This document shows, in pieces, positions 21,801 to 33,058 of a stretch of 64,000 nt of DNA. The number at the start of each line of letters is the position of its first letter. Within the stretch, counting starts at the first letter, position 1. The notes under the pieces were generated by a model. That model did no database searches. It saw only the letters and a program-made list of their open reading frames with translations, and was not told the origin of the DNA. The translations under genes were made by a program, and so were the position numbers. The DNA is from Pohlia nutans (taxonomy: Eukaryota > Streptophyta > Bryopsida > Bryales > Mniaceae): the NCBI GenBank assembly GCA_022496805.1, contig CM040088.1:12059001-12123000 (forward strand), in the 5' to 3' direction.

Positions 21801-24800
21801 AGCAGATTTAAAATTGTGTTAAATGATTTGAAACTACTTACAACTATTAACCCCTAAAGGACCAAGGATTCATGGTTTTAAAATGACACATTTAAACGAT
21901 CATATTGTGAAAAATATAATTTAAATGGTAACAAATCTTACATCACTGGAATTAGTGAAGAATATTACATATGTTGAATAAAAAGTAAATATGTTTGATC
22001 AAAAGAAAATCTACATAAAACCTACTCAAAACTACTAAATAAAACACGAGGTCCCCTGCCTTATGGTCCTTTAGGGGTTAATGATTGAGTTTTAAACTTT
22101 CCACAAGAAAAAATGGTTAAATAATCTTGTGATTTATGATGCATGTAGTGATGAACATCCAAAATTTCATTAACAACAAGTGCTTTGCTTTCACCACACA
22201 TCCACTACTCACTTGCCTAGAGAGTAAAAGTTAGTCATCCAAGAAAGCTTCTTGCAATCCCACAATCGATGATTGTCTGGATAGTGTCCACCAGAAGGGA
22301 ACCCACTTTCTTACAATGTGAACATAAATCATTCTGCACGGCTGGTGTGTGGTTAGTGTGCGAAGAAGGGGAAGCGTGCAATCAATGGCTTGTGTATATA
22401 GGAATGTACATATGCCGGTCATGTCACTATAAGAAACTCATGTTTTGCATGACACATTTTAGGTGACGTCGAGATGTTTTCATGTTAAGAATAGCATAAA
22501 AATGAACGTCTTGATGTTACGTTTGATGTGTATCTACATGATTTTGTTGCCATGCATGCAAAAATTGAGATTTTTTGGGTTTAGGGGCAAGTCGGATGGG
22601 AGAGTGGTGATCGTTTTCATGCTCGAAACGTTCTGCTTGACCCATATGCGAAGTACATTGCTCCTCATGTTCCAGGACAAGGTCAGATTGTGTTACACCA
22701 TTTTTCTCAATATTGCATGACATTGTTCACCTCCTTGGAAAACCCTTTCAAAGTTTTAATTGAACACCTATGCAATGTTGGTGAGTCTAAGTAGTGCAAT
22801 TTCTGACCTGTTGTGTTCATCCTAGCAGAGGAATTGCCATCTCCAGCTCCTGTGCTTGGTTGGCTTCAGAAAGGAGGTGTACCGTTTGATTGGGAGGATG
22901 ACACACCTCCTAGGTGATTCTAAAACCTTTGCTTGTTTACTTTTCCTTTGACTTCCACCTTCATTTTCAACATCTTCTCATTTATGTCTGTTGACCATTC
23001 TGTCGTGTAAATAAAGATCGCCTTACACAACCGATCGAGTATCATAACTGTCATCGATTCTGCAATCAAGAATGCATAACATACACATTCTCAAGCTTCG
23101 GGTTGCTCTTAACATTTGCACTCTTGGATTCTCCTTTCATGGCGTGAGAGATAGCTCGTAGATGTTTTATCTTTCATTTGGCCAAGTCTAGGAACTTCTC
23201 CACCTAATACTCCAAACACTACTTGGATGAAGTAATAAATGGATGAAACTCCCTAAACTAAAATAGACATGGCATGGCACTGGATGCCACGTCACGTGGC
23301 AATTATGTTTGTGTAGTGTACTTTTGACAATGAATTCTTGCTAGCAGAATTTCCTTGGAGGCCTTGGTGGCATATCGATTGCATGTGGGAACATTCACAG
23401 GAGAACCAGACGATGTTAGTGGCGGAACTTTCCTTGGAATACTAGATAAGATTCCACATTTGCTAAGGCTCGGTGGGTGTCTATATTCAAATCTCACCCC
23501 AAGTATTGGACATCATGACTAGGAAATACTATCTTGTCTATTCTGCTTAAGCTTACCTGCATAGTTGTCTCTTTCAATGTGTGTTGGGACTCTAGAACCA
23601 TTGTAACCATCGTTCTACGAGAAACTGCTTGAAAGCGTGGAATTAAAATTCTGAGATTCTCTTATATCTTGATTTGCAGGTGTGAATGCTGTAATGTTGC
23701 AACCAATTTTTGCATGGGATGAATCCAAGGGGTGCTACTATCCTATAAGGTATGCTTTTTTCCCTTTTTAATTTTTTAATTTTTTAACGATGTTAGCCTT
23801 GTTGAGATGAAGATGCAATCTGATGATCTCAACTGTTCAGCCTGGAAACATCCCATCAAAAGGATTTCTGGTCGATTAAAAGGATTTCTGGCCTAATATT
23901 TATTATTTCTTGGCATTTGATATCAATCCGCTTCTCCTTGTTTCGTGAAAGAATCAGGCAAACGATTTCTAGCACATTTCATTAATACTTGTATCACCTC
24001 AATCATACAAACAGACGTTGTTTTGTGTCGATCTGTGCAGCTTCTTCTCGGTGATGGGTTGTTATAGTTCTTCTGGCAACAGCTTGTCAGCAAGCTTGGC
24101 TTTGAAGACATTGGTGAAGGAACTTCACCGAAATGGAATTGAGGTAGTATCATTTGCAGTCTGATTGACAGGTCTGCAAACGTGTGTTGTCTTGTAAATT
24201 GACAACTTGCATTTTTTCATATTTTTGTTATTTTTGTTATTTTTGCCCTTTTCACAATAAAGGCATGCGCAGTGTCGCAATAACTTCAGTTTTTGACAAT
24301 TTAAGTCGCAGGTTTTTTAGTTTTTGAAATGCATTATTGTGATGGCTGTGTTCAGGTGATACTGGATGTTGTGTACAGTCACACGGCAGAGAATGGGGAT
24401 GATGGGCCCAAGCCGATGTCGTTTCGTGGCATTGACAATGCGACCTATTACATTTGTGACAAATTTGGCGTGTACGTGTAATTGAACCTCACCGGATTTT
24501 GTTAATGTCAATGATTTTATATCAATCAATCTGTTTGACGAGTTTGTGAATTCTGAATACAGAGTTGCAAAATCTGAATTTGGGACAGACAACTCTTTCA
24601 ACTGCAATCACCCTACAGTTCAGAAACTGGTAAGTGTTCTCCAACACTCAATTCCCTTGATTGAAGACCTAAAGCCAACACATGACAATTTTTCTTTTGT
24701 GGTAGTGTACTGGGAGGTGGTAGAAATGGAGAAAAGTGCATACATTTACTGTTTAGTCCCCTAAAGGACCAAGAAGCCCAAATTGAGTCTCATGTTTTTT

Positions 24801-27800
24801 TTAAGAGTTTGGAGTAAGTATTATGTGGACTTTCTTTGGTTCAAATTTATTTGTTTTTGCACGCAATATTCTTCTCTGAGTTTGGTGATATAAAATTTGA
24901 TTCCATTTTTCAGAATATGATCAATTAAATTAGTCATTTTAAAAACCATGAAGCCTTGGTCCTTTAGGGGTTAGGATAGCTGCTTGGTAATTCTTGAGTT
25001 ACTTGTTGAGAGGGAAGAAATACTTTGGGTGTATGGGCTCAGATCATGGACAGTCTCCAGTACATCGTGGACGAATTTCACGTGGATGGTTTCTGCTTCA
25101 AAAACGCTGCATGCCTTATTACAGGACCCCATGGACAAGACCTCAGCAGGCCAGTGTTGGTGGAGTCTATATCAATTGATCCCGTGCTTGCGAACGTGAA
25201 GCTAATTGCAGATATGTGCTCACCTATCAATGGAGTTTCAAAGGTAATTATATAACTCTCGTCATGTTTTTACGGATTCTCTCAGACGTGTTAAGCCCAA
25301 ATTGGGCCTCATGTTTTTTTTTAAGCAGTTTTGAGTAGGTCCTATGTGGACTTCTTTTTGTTCAAATTTATTTGTTGTTTGACCAACACATGCAATGTTC
25401 TTCATTGATTCCAGTGATCAAATTTGGTCTCACCTGAATTATATTTTTCACAATATGATCAATTGAATTTGTCATTTTAAATCCATGAATCCTTGATTCT
25501 TCGGGAGTTAAATCCACTTCTCACCTACTCTGCCGTCACAATGTTGACACACTGTCGACATTTGGACTTTGTATTTTTTGTAAGTTGCAAACATTCTTTA
25601 GGCCTTAGAATGGTCGTATGAAGCCGGAAAGTCTCAACATGTGCAATTTCTCATTACGTGCCACGAATATGTCAACGATTCGATGCAGTTGTAAAATGTC
25701 TACAGTGAAATTTTTATTAAGTGTCCGGGACACTATTTCTCAAAGTGGAGACTAAGACTTTTTGGAGATATAGTGTCCCTATTGTAAAATTTCAAATGAT
25801 AAAAACTTCAAGTAAACCTTCTGGATGCAGTGTTACACTAACAAATGGTAACTTTATAATAAGCATGGCATGCCAGCTCATGTCACTCTCATCACCTGGA
25901 AGGAACATAGTACTCTCAATGGAAGTGGGAATGACAAGTGCTCATATGTACTGTAGGGACACTATTTATCCTCACCTTTGAACAAACTGTGGTGAAAAAC
26001 ATCAATTCTTGCTGGACACTAAATCACAATTTTAGTGTAGTTAATGTACAATGTCTAGTTTCATGAAGTTAGGGGCGTGTTAACTTTGGCAGGATGCAAC
26101 ATTTCCTCATTGGAAAAGGTGGTGTGAATGGAATACTCAATTCAAGATTGATGTGCGTCGTTTCCTGCGGGGCGAGCCGGATCAGTTGAGTAGATTTGCG
26201 ACTCGGCTGTGTGGCAGGTTACTCCTCTTTCTCAAGAAATATCACATTTATAGACATTTCACTTATATGACCAGAAGTTTGTACATAAGGAATAATTAAA
26301 AAACAATACAACCAATTTGTTCTTGTTTTCTATAGACTTGACTACCAAAGAGCAGCTCCATCAATTGTGTGTGGATGTCTCATGCAATGGTTGTGGTTGC
26401 TTCATCATGGCACATTCCGATTTCCTTTATAGATTTGGGAAACAAAGAGAAAATGCTGTCCAAGTAGTATTTGAAGCTTGGAGGGACAGTATAGTGTTGA
26501 TAAATCACTTGGGTTCATGTTTTAACGCAATGTGTTATGCTACTAGTGGTGATTTGTTTGCAGATGGCCGAGGAACGCAATATTCGTTTAACCATGTCAC
26601 TGCCCCTTATGGTTTCACACTCACTGATTTGGTGAGCTACAGGTACATATTTGAATGGGTTTGTAGTCTTCAATGTTTCAGGCTTCTTCTAGTCGATGTG
26701 TTCAATTGAGTATATTACTCTTCACATTCTTAATATGTGCCTTTTTCATGTCTTGTAACAGCGACGTGGAAGGAGAAGTCAGCGAGTACAGGCATGTTTG
26801 TCTTCTTCGTTTCTTACTTGGTGAAGCTTGTTTACAGTAATTATAATTTTTTAAATAATTGATTTTCAACCATTTGATCGCAATACATGTTTTAAATCAA
26901 ATTTCACATATAGGTTAAACTGTATAGTGGAGTCTGATGCATATATTAGAATTTCTTACCGTGGAGCTTTTGCGGTGCAGTTGGAACTGTGGGCATGAAG
27001 GGCCTGTAAATGACCCCTTGGTTATTGAAACACGAGTTAAGCAGGTGACCACCAGTCGATAGCCTTATGCTATGTGTGGGTTAGGCTATTATTGTAAGAT
27101 TGGTCACAATGGTTATGAACTTGATCCTCTGTTTTTGAATGAAGTGAATCCCATCGTCAGTCATCAATGGTATCAAGGAACGTTGTTTCTTTATTTCTTA
27201 TGTCATGATGAAATCTCTCATGAAAATAGCCAATAAATTTAATCTATCCATGGATGTTGCCGTCATGGTTGGAACCACGGAGCATTCATGTTGTGCAGTA
27301 TGTTTCCAAGCACGGCGTGGCTGTGTAGTGTGTCATGGCACTATTTTCATTATAGGGTAAGGCATTTGTGATTGAGGATTTGCCAATATTTGTACATGTT
27401 CTATTTCTAAGCGGATCTGGTGTGCTTAGGTTCGCAACTTTCTCACAACGCTATTTTTATCTCAAGGAGTTCCTGTGCTCAATATGGGTGATGAGTACGG
27501 AATTACAAAGGAAGGTATCCTTGATATTGATAATAGGTACGCACTTCACTTGAGTGAAAATGAATCTTGGTTTAATACGCAGGGAAACTACTAATTCGTA
27601 GAAATTTACTTTGGTCCGTTTTATTTCGGACATGATTATTCTCCCAATGCTTTGGTGCTCGAACCCACTGATACCAGAAGTGACAAAGTCGGTTATTAAC
27701 CCCTGAAGGACCAAGGATTTATGGTTTCAAAATGACAAATTCAATTGATCATGTTGTGAAAAATATAATTCACATGGGGTCAAATTTCATACACCGGAAT

Positions 27801-29527
27801 CAGTGAATAACATTGCATGTGTTGAACAAAAGGATGTTCACATAAAACTTGTTCAAAAATGCTAAAAAGACATGAGGCCCAATTTGGGATTCTTGGTCCT
27901 TTAGGGGTTAATTTTAGCATCAGTATTCCAGAAAGTGATCTTCAGCTTCATTATTGTAGTGAGCACAAAGACATCCATTATATTTGTGAACCGGATGATA
28001 ATCCTTTTTCTGCTGAGGTTTCTATTATAGCTTGTCAAGACCTAACGTGCTCGTGTTGGTCCAGTACATGTTTTCAATGGGAGGCATTGGAGTCAGAATT
28101 TGGAAAGCAAACTACACATCTGATTGGCTCTCTTGTGGCATTACGCACACGTCGAAGGGATTTGCTCCAGGTTAGCTGAAGTGCACATTATGTTCTTTAT
28201 GAGCTTTGTATATCAGTTTACTTCACCATGTTGCAATGCATATGAATTAAAGTGACGAATGTTGTTATGTGGAACTGAACAGACAAGGGGTTTTTTGGAG
28301 TTGAAAATGCTGACATGGCATGGCATACAACCAGAGCAGCCTCTTTGGGAGAGCTCTGAAATGTATGGTTGTTTCTATTATCCTATTACCATTCGTTACC
28401 CAATCGTGTTACGATATCTAATCTGGAATTCGATATTCAGATCTTTTGTGCTAAAAATTAATTGAAGTTTAACAGTGTATGCATGCTTCTGCCATCTCTT
28501 TATTATTCTCTTTATTCTCTTTATTATTTCTGAGGACATTTTGACGGTTACTAGCAATATTCACATAATTTGTGCAGCAATATTCTGGCGGTCAGTCTTC
28601 ATTCTAATGTAGTGGAACAAAGCGCAAGCAAATCCTTTGGCGATCTCTACATTGCCTACAATCCTCACCCTGTTGCTATACTGGTGACGCTTCCAGAGGC
28701 TCCATCAGGCATGATATGGTATGTTTATATACAACCAAGTCGAGGTTTTGTTACTTTCCGAAAACTCTAAACCCTAACTTCATGTCCGCAGTGTTACCAG
28801 TGCTACCCACTTCATTGATTACTACCATAGTGTTATCAGTACGTTTACAGAATTACAAATGATTGACTGAGCTCATACTGAAATCTGGCTGCAAGAAAAC
28901 TTGATACACTCTAGAGTTTGAATGTTGTTTTCTGAGCGACGTTTCTGGCTATTGATTTTATGAGCAGGGTCAAACCTTTAATGTGTGTTTTCGTGATCTA
29001 CTTAGGGTTCGGATTGCAGACTCAAGCCTTCCCTTCCCTGATAGTTTTCCTGAGGAAGGCAAACCCCTGCCGCTGAAAACGGATACTACTACTTCCAGGT
29101 TGGTCCATCTGTTATTTCAATTCTCTGAAAAATGTTCACTGTTCGTACCTGCAACTCATGTCTAAGATGCTCAAAGAAACATCAAATCGGCAGACTGCAA
29201 AACATGTAAGGTAGCCCTTCAGCATATTTTGGAGCACTTTTCTCAAAGTAGAATATTTTTGTAGTATTAGCAATCGAAATAGATGATTTTACAAGAAAAG
29301 AAATTAAATTTGTGGATAAGTCATGTAATTGCTATGAATTTTCAAAGTGGAAGTTGCCTAGACCACTGAAACTGTCCAAAAACCAATCCCCTTAAAATCC
29401 AAATTCAATCAAGGCGTGTTAAATGTGCTTAGTGATGCAATGGTGGTGATGCAGCCCGATGACTGTTTATGAGCTGCAGCCTCATAGCTCCCTGATTCTG
29501 GAGGCCTGTGCCGGCCCAGCAGAGTGA
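18826..29527 (+). CDS. ISA2: Isoamylase-type starch debranching enzyme, non-catalytic ISA2 class
   Basis: Exons: 18826-19125, 19207-19314, 19825-19907, 20288-20437, 20673-20841, 21530-21631, 22585-22681, 22829-22913, 23348-23472, 23680-23749, 24041-24143, 24356-24471, 24563-24629, 25043-25243, 26093-26217, 26547-26642, 26762-26791, 26981-27044, 27430-27514, 27932-28170, 28283-28367, 28578-28718, 29006-29098, 29455-29527 (about 935 aa). The start follows CC and opens a Ser/Arg-rich plastid transit-like leader. GH13 landmarks run in order: [105 protein letters not shown]. The nucleophile Asp (usual GFRFDLA) is replaced in GFCFKNA, the acid Glu region reads LIADMCS, and the usual HD is PY in TAPYGFTL. 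The product should therefore be the inactive partner that binds an active isoamylase in amylopectin trimming. Intron 17 uses a GC donor. The exon 21/22 junction is off by one base with a GT donor. Confidence 0.87.
19939..20129. mobile_element. TTAA-flanked MITE, family A (191 bp), in ISA2 intron 3
   Basis: TTAA at 19935-19938 and 20130-20133; ends CCCTGAAAGGAC and GTTCCTTTAGGGG. The internal order GTCCTATGTGGA, GTTCAAATTTATTTG, ACATGCAATG, CAGAATATGATCAATTGAAT defines family A and recurs at least ten times in the window. Confidence 0.8.
20472..20672. mobile_element. Family A MITE, right end replaced by an ISA2 splice acceptor
   Basis: Starts TTAA/ACCCTAAAGGAC at 20468 and follows the family A order as far as AATATGATTGATTGAATTTTTCATTT. 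It then ends in CTGCAG, the acceptor of exon 5 (20673). The usual terminal CCTTGGTCCTTTAGGGG is missing. Confidence 0.65.
21129..21310. mobile_element. Family A MITE, truncated, in ISA2 intron 5
   Basis: TTAA (21125-21128) is followed by CCCTTAAAGGACCAAGG and the reversed family A order (GATCATATTGTGAAAAATATA, CAGTGAAGAACAATGCATATG). The right end decays near 21310. Confidence 0.65.
21473..21500 (+). repeat. Short interstitial telomere-type tract
   Basis: GGTTTAGGTTTAGGGTTTAGGGTTTACCC, about four TTTAGGG units, lies 30 bp upstream of the exon 6 acceptor of the ISA2-like gene. A similar tract is at 39660-39692 and the opposite-strand form at 15681-15710. Confidence 0.7.
21851..22077. mobile_element. 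TTAA-flanked MITE, family A (227 bp), in ISA2 intron 6
   Basis: TTAA at 21847-21850 and 22078-22081; ends CCCCTAAAGGACCAAGG and GGTCCTTTAGGGG form a 13-bp perfect inverted repeat. Reversed relative to the 19939 copy. Confidence 0.85.
24758..24970. mobile_element. Family A MITE (213 bp) in ISA2 intron 13
   Basis: Ends CCCCTAAAGGACCAAG and CTTGGTCCTTTAGGGG are a perfect 16-bp inverted repeat. The flanks read TTAGT and TTAGG rather than TTAA, so the target site has mutated or differs. The right end lies 72 bp before exon 14. Confidence 0.8.
25291..25507. mobile_element. Family A MITE, left end trimmed, in ISA2 intron 14
   Basis: Family A order from GCCCAAATTGGGCCTCATG to GAATCCTTGATTCTTCGGGAG, then TTAA (25508-25511). 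The first 18 bases of the consensus left end are missing after a TTAA at 25291-25294. Confidence 0.6.
25717..26025. mobile_element. GTGTCC-type MITE, copy 1, in ISA2 intron 14
   Basis: Starts TTAAGTGTCCGGGACACTAT and ends GCTGGACACTAAAT. It aligns over its length with 45800-46088 (shared CATGGCATGCCA, CACTCTCAATG, AGTGGGAATGACAAGTG, CACCTTTGAACAAA). Non-coding. Confidence 0.65.
27700..27907. mobile_element. TTAA-flanked MITE, family A (208 bp), in ISA2 intron 19
   Basis: TTAA at 27696-27699 and 27908-27911; ends CCCCTGAAGGACCAAGG and TTGGTCCTTTAGGGG. The right TTAA stops 20 bases before exon 20 (27932). Confidence 0.85.
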
Positions 29528-30128
29528 AGCAGCGGCGGCGTTTGATGGAGTAAAAGCTTGATTTGCTACTACTCGGAGAGTAAGCTTTTCTGTATTCCAA
29601 TCTGCTCCATAGAGTAGTACTAATAGTGTGGTAATGCTACCCAGTGATTGATGATGAGATGCCACACAAGTTTGCAGGCATGCGTAGCATATGGAGTCTG
29701 AGAGCATGCACACCCTACGCCTGTATCTACCCTTTTTCGGCATATTTTGGATGAAAAGTTTTGACAACACTTGTACATGCACTTTGGGACACCAAATTTG
29801 CAAGATATACCGATGTCAAAATAAACTCCTCTATTACAAGTTTGCAGTATGATTGGCAAGTCTCACAATGATTAATAGCTTGGGGGCTTGTGTTGGAACA
29901 CGTAGCAATCTGATATTTGCTTTGGATTGTGCAACAAGGTGAGATACAGTATTTGTGGGTTGGTTAGGAATAAATTCACGGGATGAATACATCCTGCAAT
30001 CTGGAGTAAATTCCGGAGAAGGTTTGGCTTGCTCTAATTGATGTTTATGAGACACAACCAGTCTTCCTGCAATTTGATTCCCTGGAGAATCAATCTGTTG
30101 TAATTTTACATTTTTATCAACATGTTCA
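29528..30128. other. 3' flank of the ISA2-like gene
   Basis: Expected to hold the 3' untranslated region. No further gene seen. Confidence 0.4.
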
Positions 30129-30530
30129 GTATGGTTGATTGTCCTAAAACCACCAACTTAAGCAATCTGGCTTATTTTTGGCAGTGCTAAATTCGAAAAA
30201 TAAATATGACCACATTCAAAATAGGTTTTGATGAGGATTGCAAAAATTTGCAACATCTAATTCGCATTTGTCAAGTTTATACAAAATTCCAAAGTGGAAA
30301 GTAACCTCTGACCCATACATCACATACTAATTTCCTAAGTTCACACTTTGTTGTTCCTAGATTCTGCTCATGAGCTAACCCAAAACCACCAACTATTTCT
30401 TTGCAATGCTTGGCATGCCATTGGTCAACTTGAATAATGAAATTGGTGGTTTTGAGTCTCAACTGTGGTGGCCCCAAGAAAGTGAAGCATGTCATAATTG
30501 GGGGAGGTGGTGGTTTTAGGGCATCCTACC
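30129..30530. mobile_element. GGTAGGATGTC-type element, copy 1, degenerate left end
   Basis: The right end GGTTTTAGGGCATCCTACC is followed by TTAA (30531-30534). The left end is eroded (ATGGTTGATTGTCCTAAAACC). Its right 200 bp align closely with copy 2 (AACCACCAACTATTTCTT.., CTTGGCATGCCATTGGTC, GAGTCTCAACTGTGGTGG). Confidence 0.6.
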
Positions 30531-30768
30531 TTAATCACATCTTGTGCATGTTGGAATGTGCCACCAAATTGGTCAAGTGTGCAAACTTCTCATTCAATAA
30601 ATCATAGAGGAAAATAAATAAATGTGAACTAGCAAGTGGTGATTTTATTGGAATATTAATAGATTACAATGGATTTAGCTCTTTAACATCCCAATTCAAC
30701 ATTGTTTTCAAAGATTTGTTATTAATTATTTGATGAATAACAAAAATGGAGTTGATGTTCAAAGTTAA

Positions 30769-31165
30769 GGTAGGATGTCCTAAAACCATCAATTTAAGAA
30801 ATATGGCCTCATTTTAACAAGGTTATTTATGAGAAATATTTTTCGGTCATTTGGAAGAAGATTTCTCACGGAATGTACAAATTTTTGCAATTTAATTCCC
30901 AATATTCAAATTGATACAAATTTTTGAAGTGAAAAGAACTTCGTCATCCAAATCAGACCTCTAGGTTTCCCCATGTCCACACCATGTGGTACTAATTTTC
31001 ACTCATGATGATACCCAAAACCACCAACTATTTCTTCGTGATGCTTGGCATGCCATTGGTCTACTTGAATAGTGAAATTGGCGGTTTCGAGTCTCAACTG
31101 TGGTGGCTCCAAGAAAGGTCTACATGTCATAATTGGGGGTGGTAGTGGTTTTAGAACATCCTACC
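30769..31165. mobile_element. TTAA-flanked GGTAGGATGTC-type element, copy 2 (397 bp)
   Basis: TTAA at 30765-30768 and 31166-31169. Ends GGTAGGATGTCCTAAAACCA and TGGTTTTAGAACATCCTACC are near-perfect inverted repeats of 20 bp. A second TTAA-targeting family whose ends are unlike the CCCCTAAAG group. Confidence 0.75.
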
Positions 31166-31891
31166 TTAAGTTGTAAATGTCAATGTAAAGATCACATCTG
31201 TACGCTTGGATTCATCATTTTTTAGTTATATTTTTTAATTAATTTTGCAAAGTTTTCTCTTGAAATCTGATTAAGGTCTCAAATTAACACAAAAAATTTA
31301 AAAATATTGTAATGAAATTGGAATAACATGCACTACGAGATGGTCTTGTTTCCATTATTTGGTTCTACTTATTTTGGAAAATCATGTTTAAGGTCTGACT
31401 TTTTGAACTTTGAATGAAACTTGAGATAAACCAATTGTGTTGTTTTTTGAAAAATCACAATATCTTATTTTGAAGATCCATATAGTACTAATGATAGTTA
31501 ACTAGCACAAGAACCAAGAGAAATTTGGATGGATGAAAAATTGTATAGGATGTAGTGTTGAGAAAGGTTGCAATTTGTTCGTTGTCCATTATATGGATGC
31601 AGGCGCGTCAAAGGGTTAGACCTCTAAATCAAGAGGTAACAAAGGGTTGCAACGTTGTTTTACCGATATCATCGTCAAAATGCTAAGAGGACTCGTGTGT
31701 TGTTCATCTCTTTGTGATATCCAAGAAATGCATCATAATATCATATGTGTTTGAAATGTGATTGCCTCTCGAATATATCCCTAGACAAGATGGAAAAAGA
31801 TTTCAAAGCTTTTAGTGGAATTGGGACTTTGGAATCTCATTCACCATTGCAAATAATTTGTCTGTTACAACAACTATCTAATTCTTGCGTC
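31166..31891. other. Intergenic, nothing recognised
   Basis: AT-rich spacer between two TTAA-flanked elements; only one short unsupported frame (31745-31936). Confidence 0.35.
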
Positions 31892-31895
31892 TTAA

Positions 31896-32338
31896 CCCTT
31901 AATTGCCTGAACGTCCATTTTTGGGACGATGTATAAATTTCATCCATCATGCACTTTTTGCGGTGTGGATTTTTTACTATAGAGTTTATGGGAAGTTAGC
32001 TTCATGCATGTGTGAACCGATTAGAAAGGAGATGATTTGTGAAACTTTTATGCCTCATTTCATGTTGTAGTGATTCACCAAATTTTTTGAAGATCTTGGT
32101 TCAAAACGAATCAAAAGTGCTCTTTAAAAAGTCAACTCATAAAATTAAACAACCAAAAAATCTTCAGAAATCACTACATTTAGAAAAATCACTCCAAAAA
32201 TCACTTCACTCTAGTTGAGAGTACAATTGTACGGTTACTTTCTAATTTAATCCATTCTATTTCTGATAGTATCAATCGTAGTGGAAAATACTACTGAAAT
32301 TCAATGCACGCAGCTACAGTATCCAAGGCACTAAAGGG
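31896..32338. mobile_element. TTAA-flanked MITE, family B (443 bp)
   Basis: TTAA at 31892-31895 and 32339-32342; ends CCCTTAATTGCC and GGCACTAAAGGG. Internal words match 5504-6070 (CATCATGCACTTTTTGC, GAAGTTAGCTTCATGCA, AACCGATTAGAAA). Confidence 0.8.
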
Positions 32339-32629
32339 TTAACAAGATGCATGACTCTATTTGATAAGATGTGCACTTCATTAGTTTTTTTTTTTTTAGA
32401 GACCTTGTAATGGATGTGGGTCTAAAAGGAATCAAGAGATTTTGGCTAAATTAAATTATCCTTTCAACTATCCTTCAATTGGATGAGCCTACTATTCATG
32501 GCATGCAACTCATATAGGTTGGAGTCAACTTCCTTTGAGGTGCCCAATGAATCTCATTGGCTTAGTTTTTTTGGCAAGCCTACCCAAAGTGTTGAAACTA
32601 CCTTTCAACATTGAGGAGTTTTACTTTGA

Positions 32630-32805
32630 AAAATCCCCCTAAGTGGAGTTTTGATTGGATGAACATAATTCCAATAGCATTGGAAAGAAGACTTGTTTAC
32701 CTATGTCATCATATTTTTTATTTTGAAAAAAAATTATTTTTTGAGGCTTGAACAGCCCAGGAAAATGGGCAGCGACCAAATAATGGTCTCTTGGGAGCTT
32801 AGGGG
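32630..32805. mobile_element. Family C MITE fragment, reversed
   Basis: Contains CCCCTAAGTGGAGTTTTGATTGG, GGGCAGCGACC and GGTCTCTTGGGAGCTTAGGGG ending at TTAA (32806-32809). The distal part of the element is missing. Confidence 0.55.
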
Positions 32806-32831
32806 TTAAACACTCCAAGGCATCTAGTTAA

Positions 32832-33054
32832 CCCTTAAAAGGCCCTTGGTTCCCTCTCTACAACCTGTATTTAGCCTTATAATTGCTCAATTGTGGTTTA
32901 CTATACAAATTGTGATATATTGTAAGATACAAATTATCACAATTACCAATTTTGTTTTGTATTGAAAAGTGTTTGGTCATTGTTATTTTGATCAAATACT
33001 ACCAAATACTGAAGATACTATACGGCCGCAAAGAACTTCCGGGCTGTTTAAGGG
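32832..33054. mobile_element. TTAA-flanked MITE (223 bp)
   Basis: TTAA at 32828-32831 and 33055-33058; ends CCCTTAAAAGGCCC and GGGCTGTTTAAGGG. It starts only 22 bases after the preceding element. Internal sequence differs from family A. Confidence 0.75.
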
Positions 33055-33058
33055 TTAA

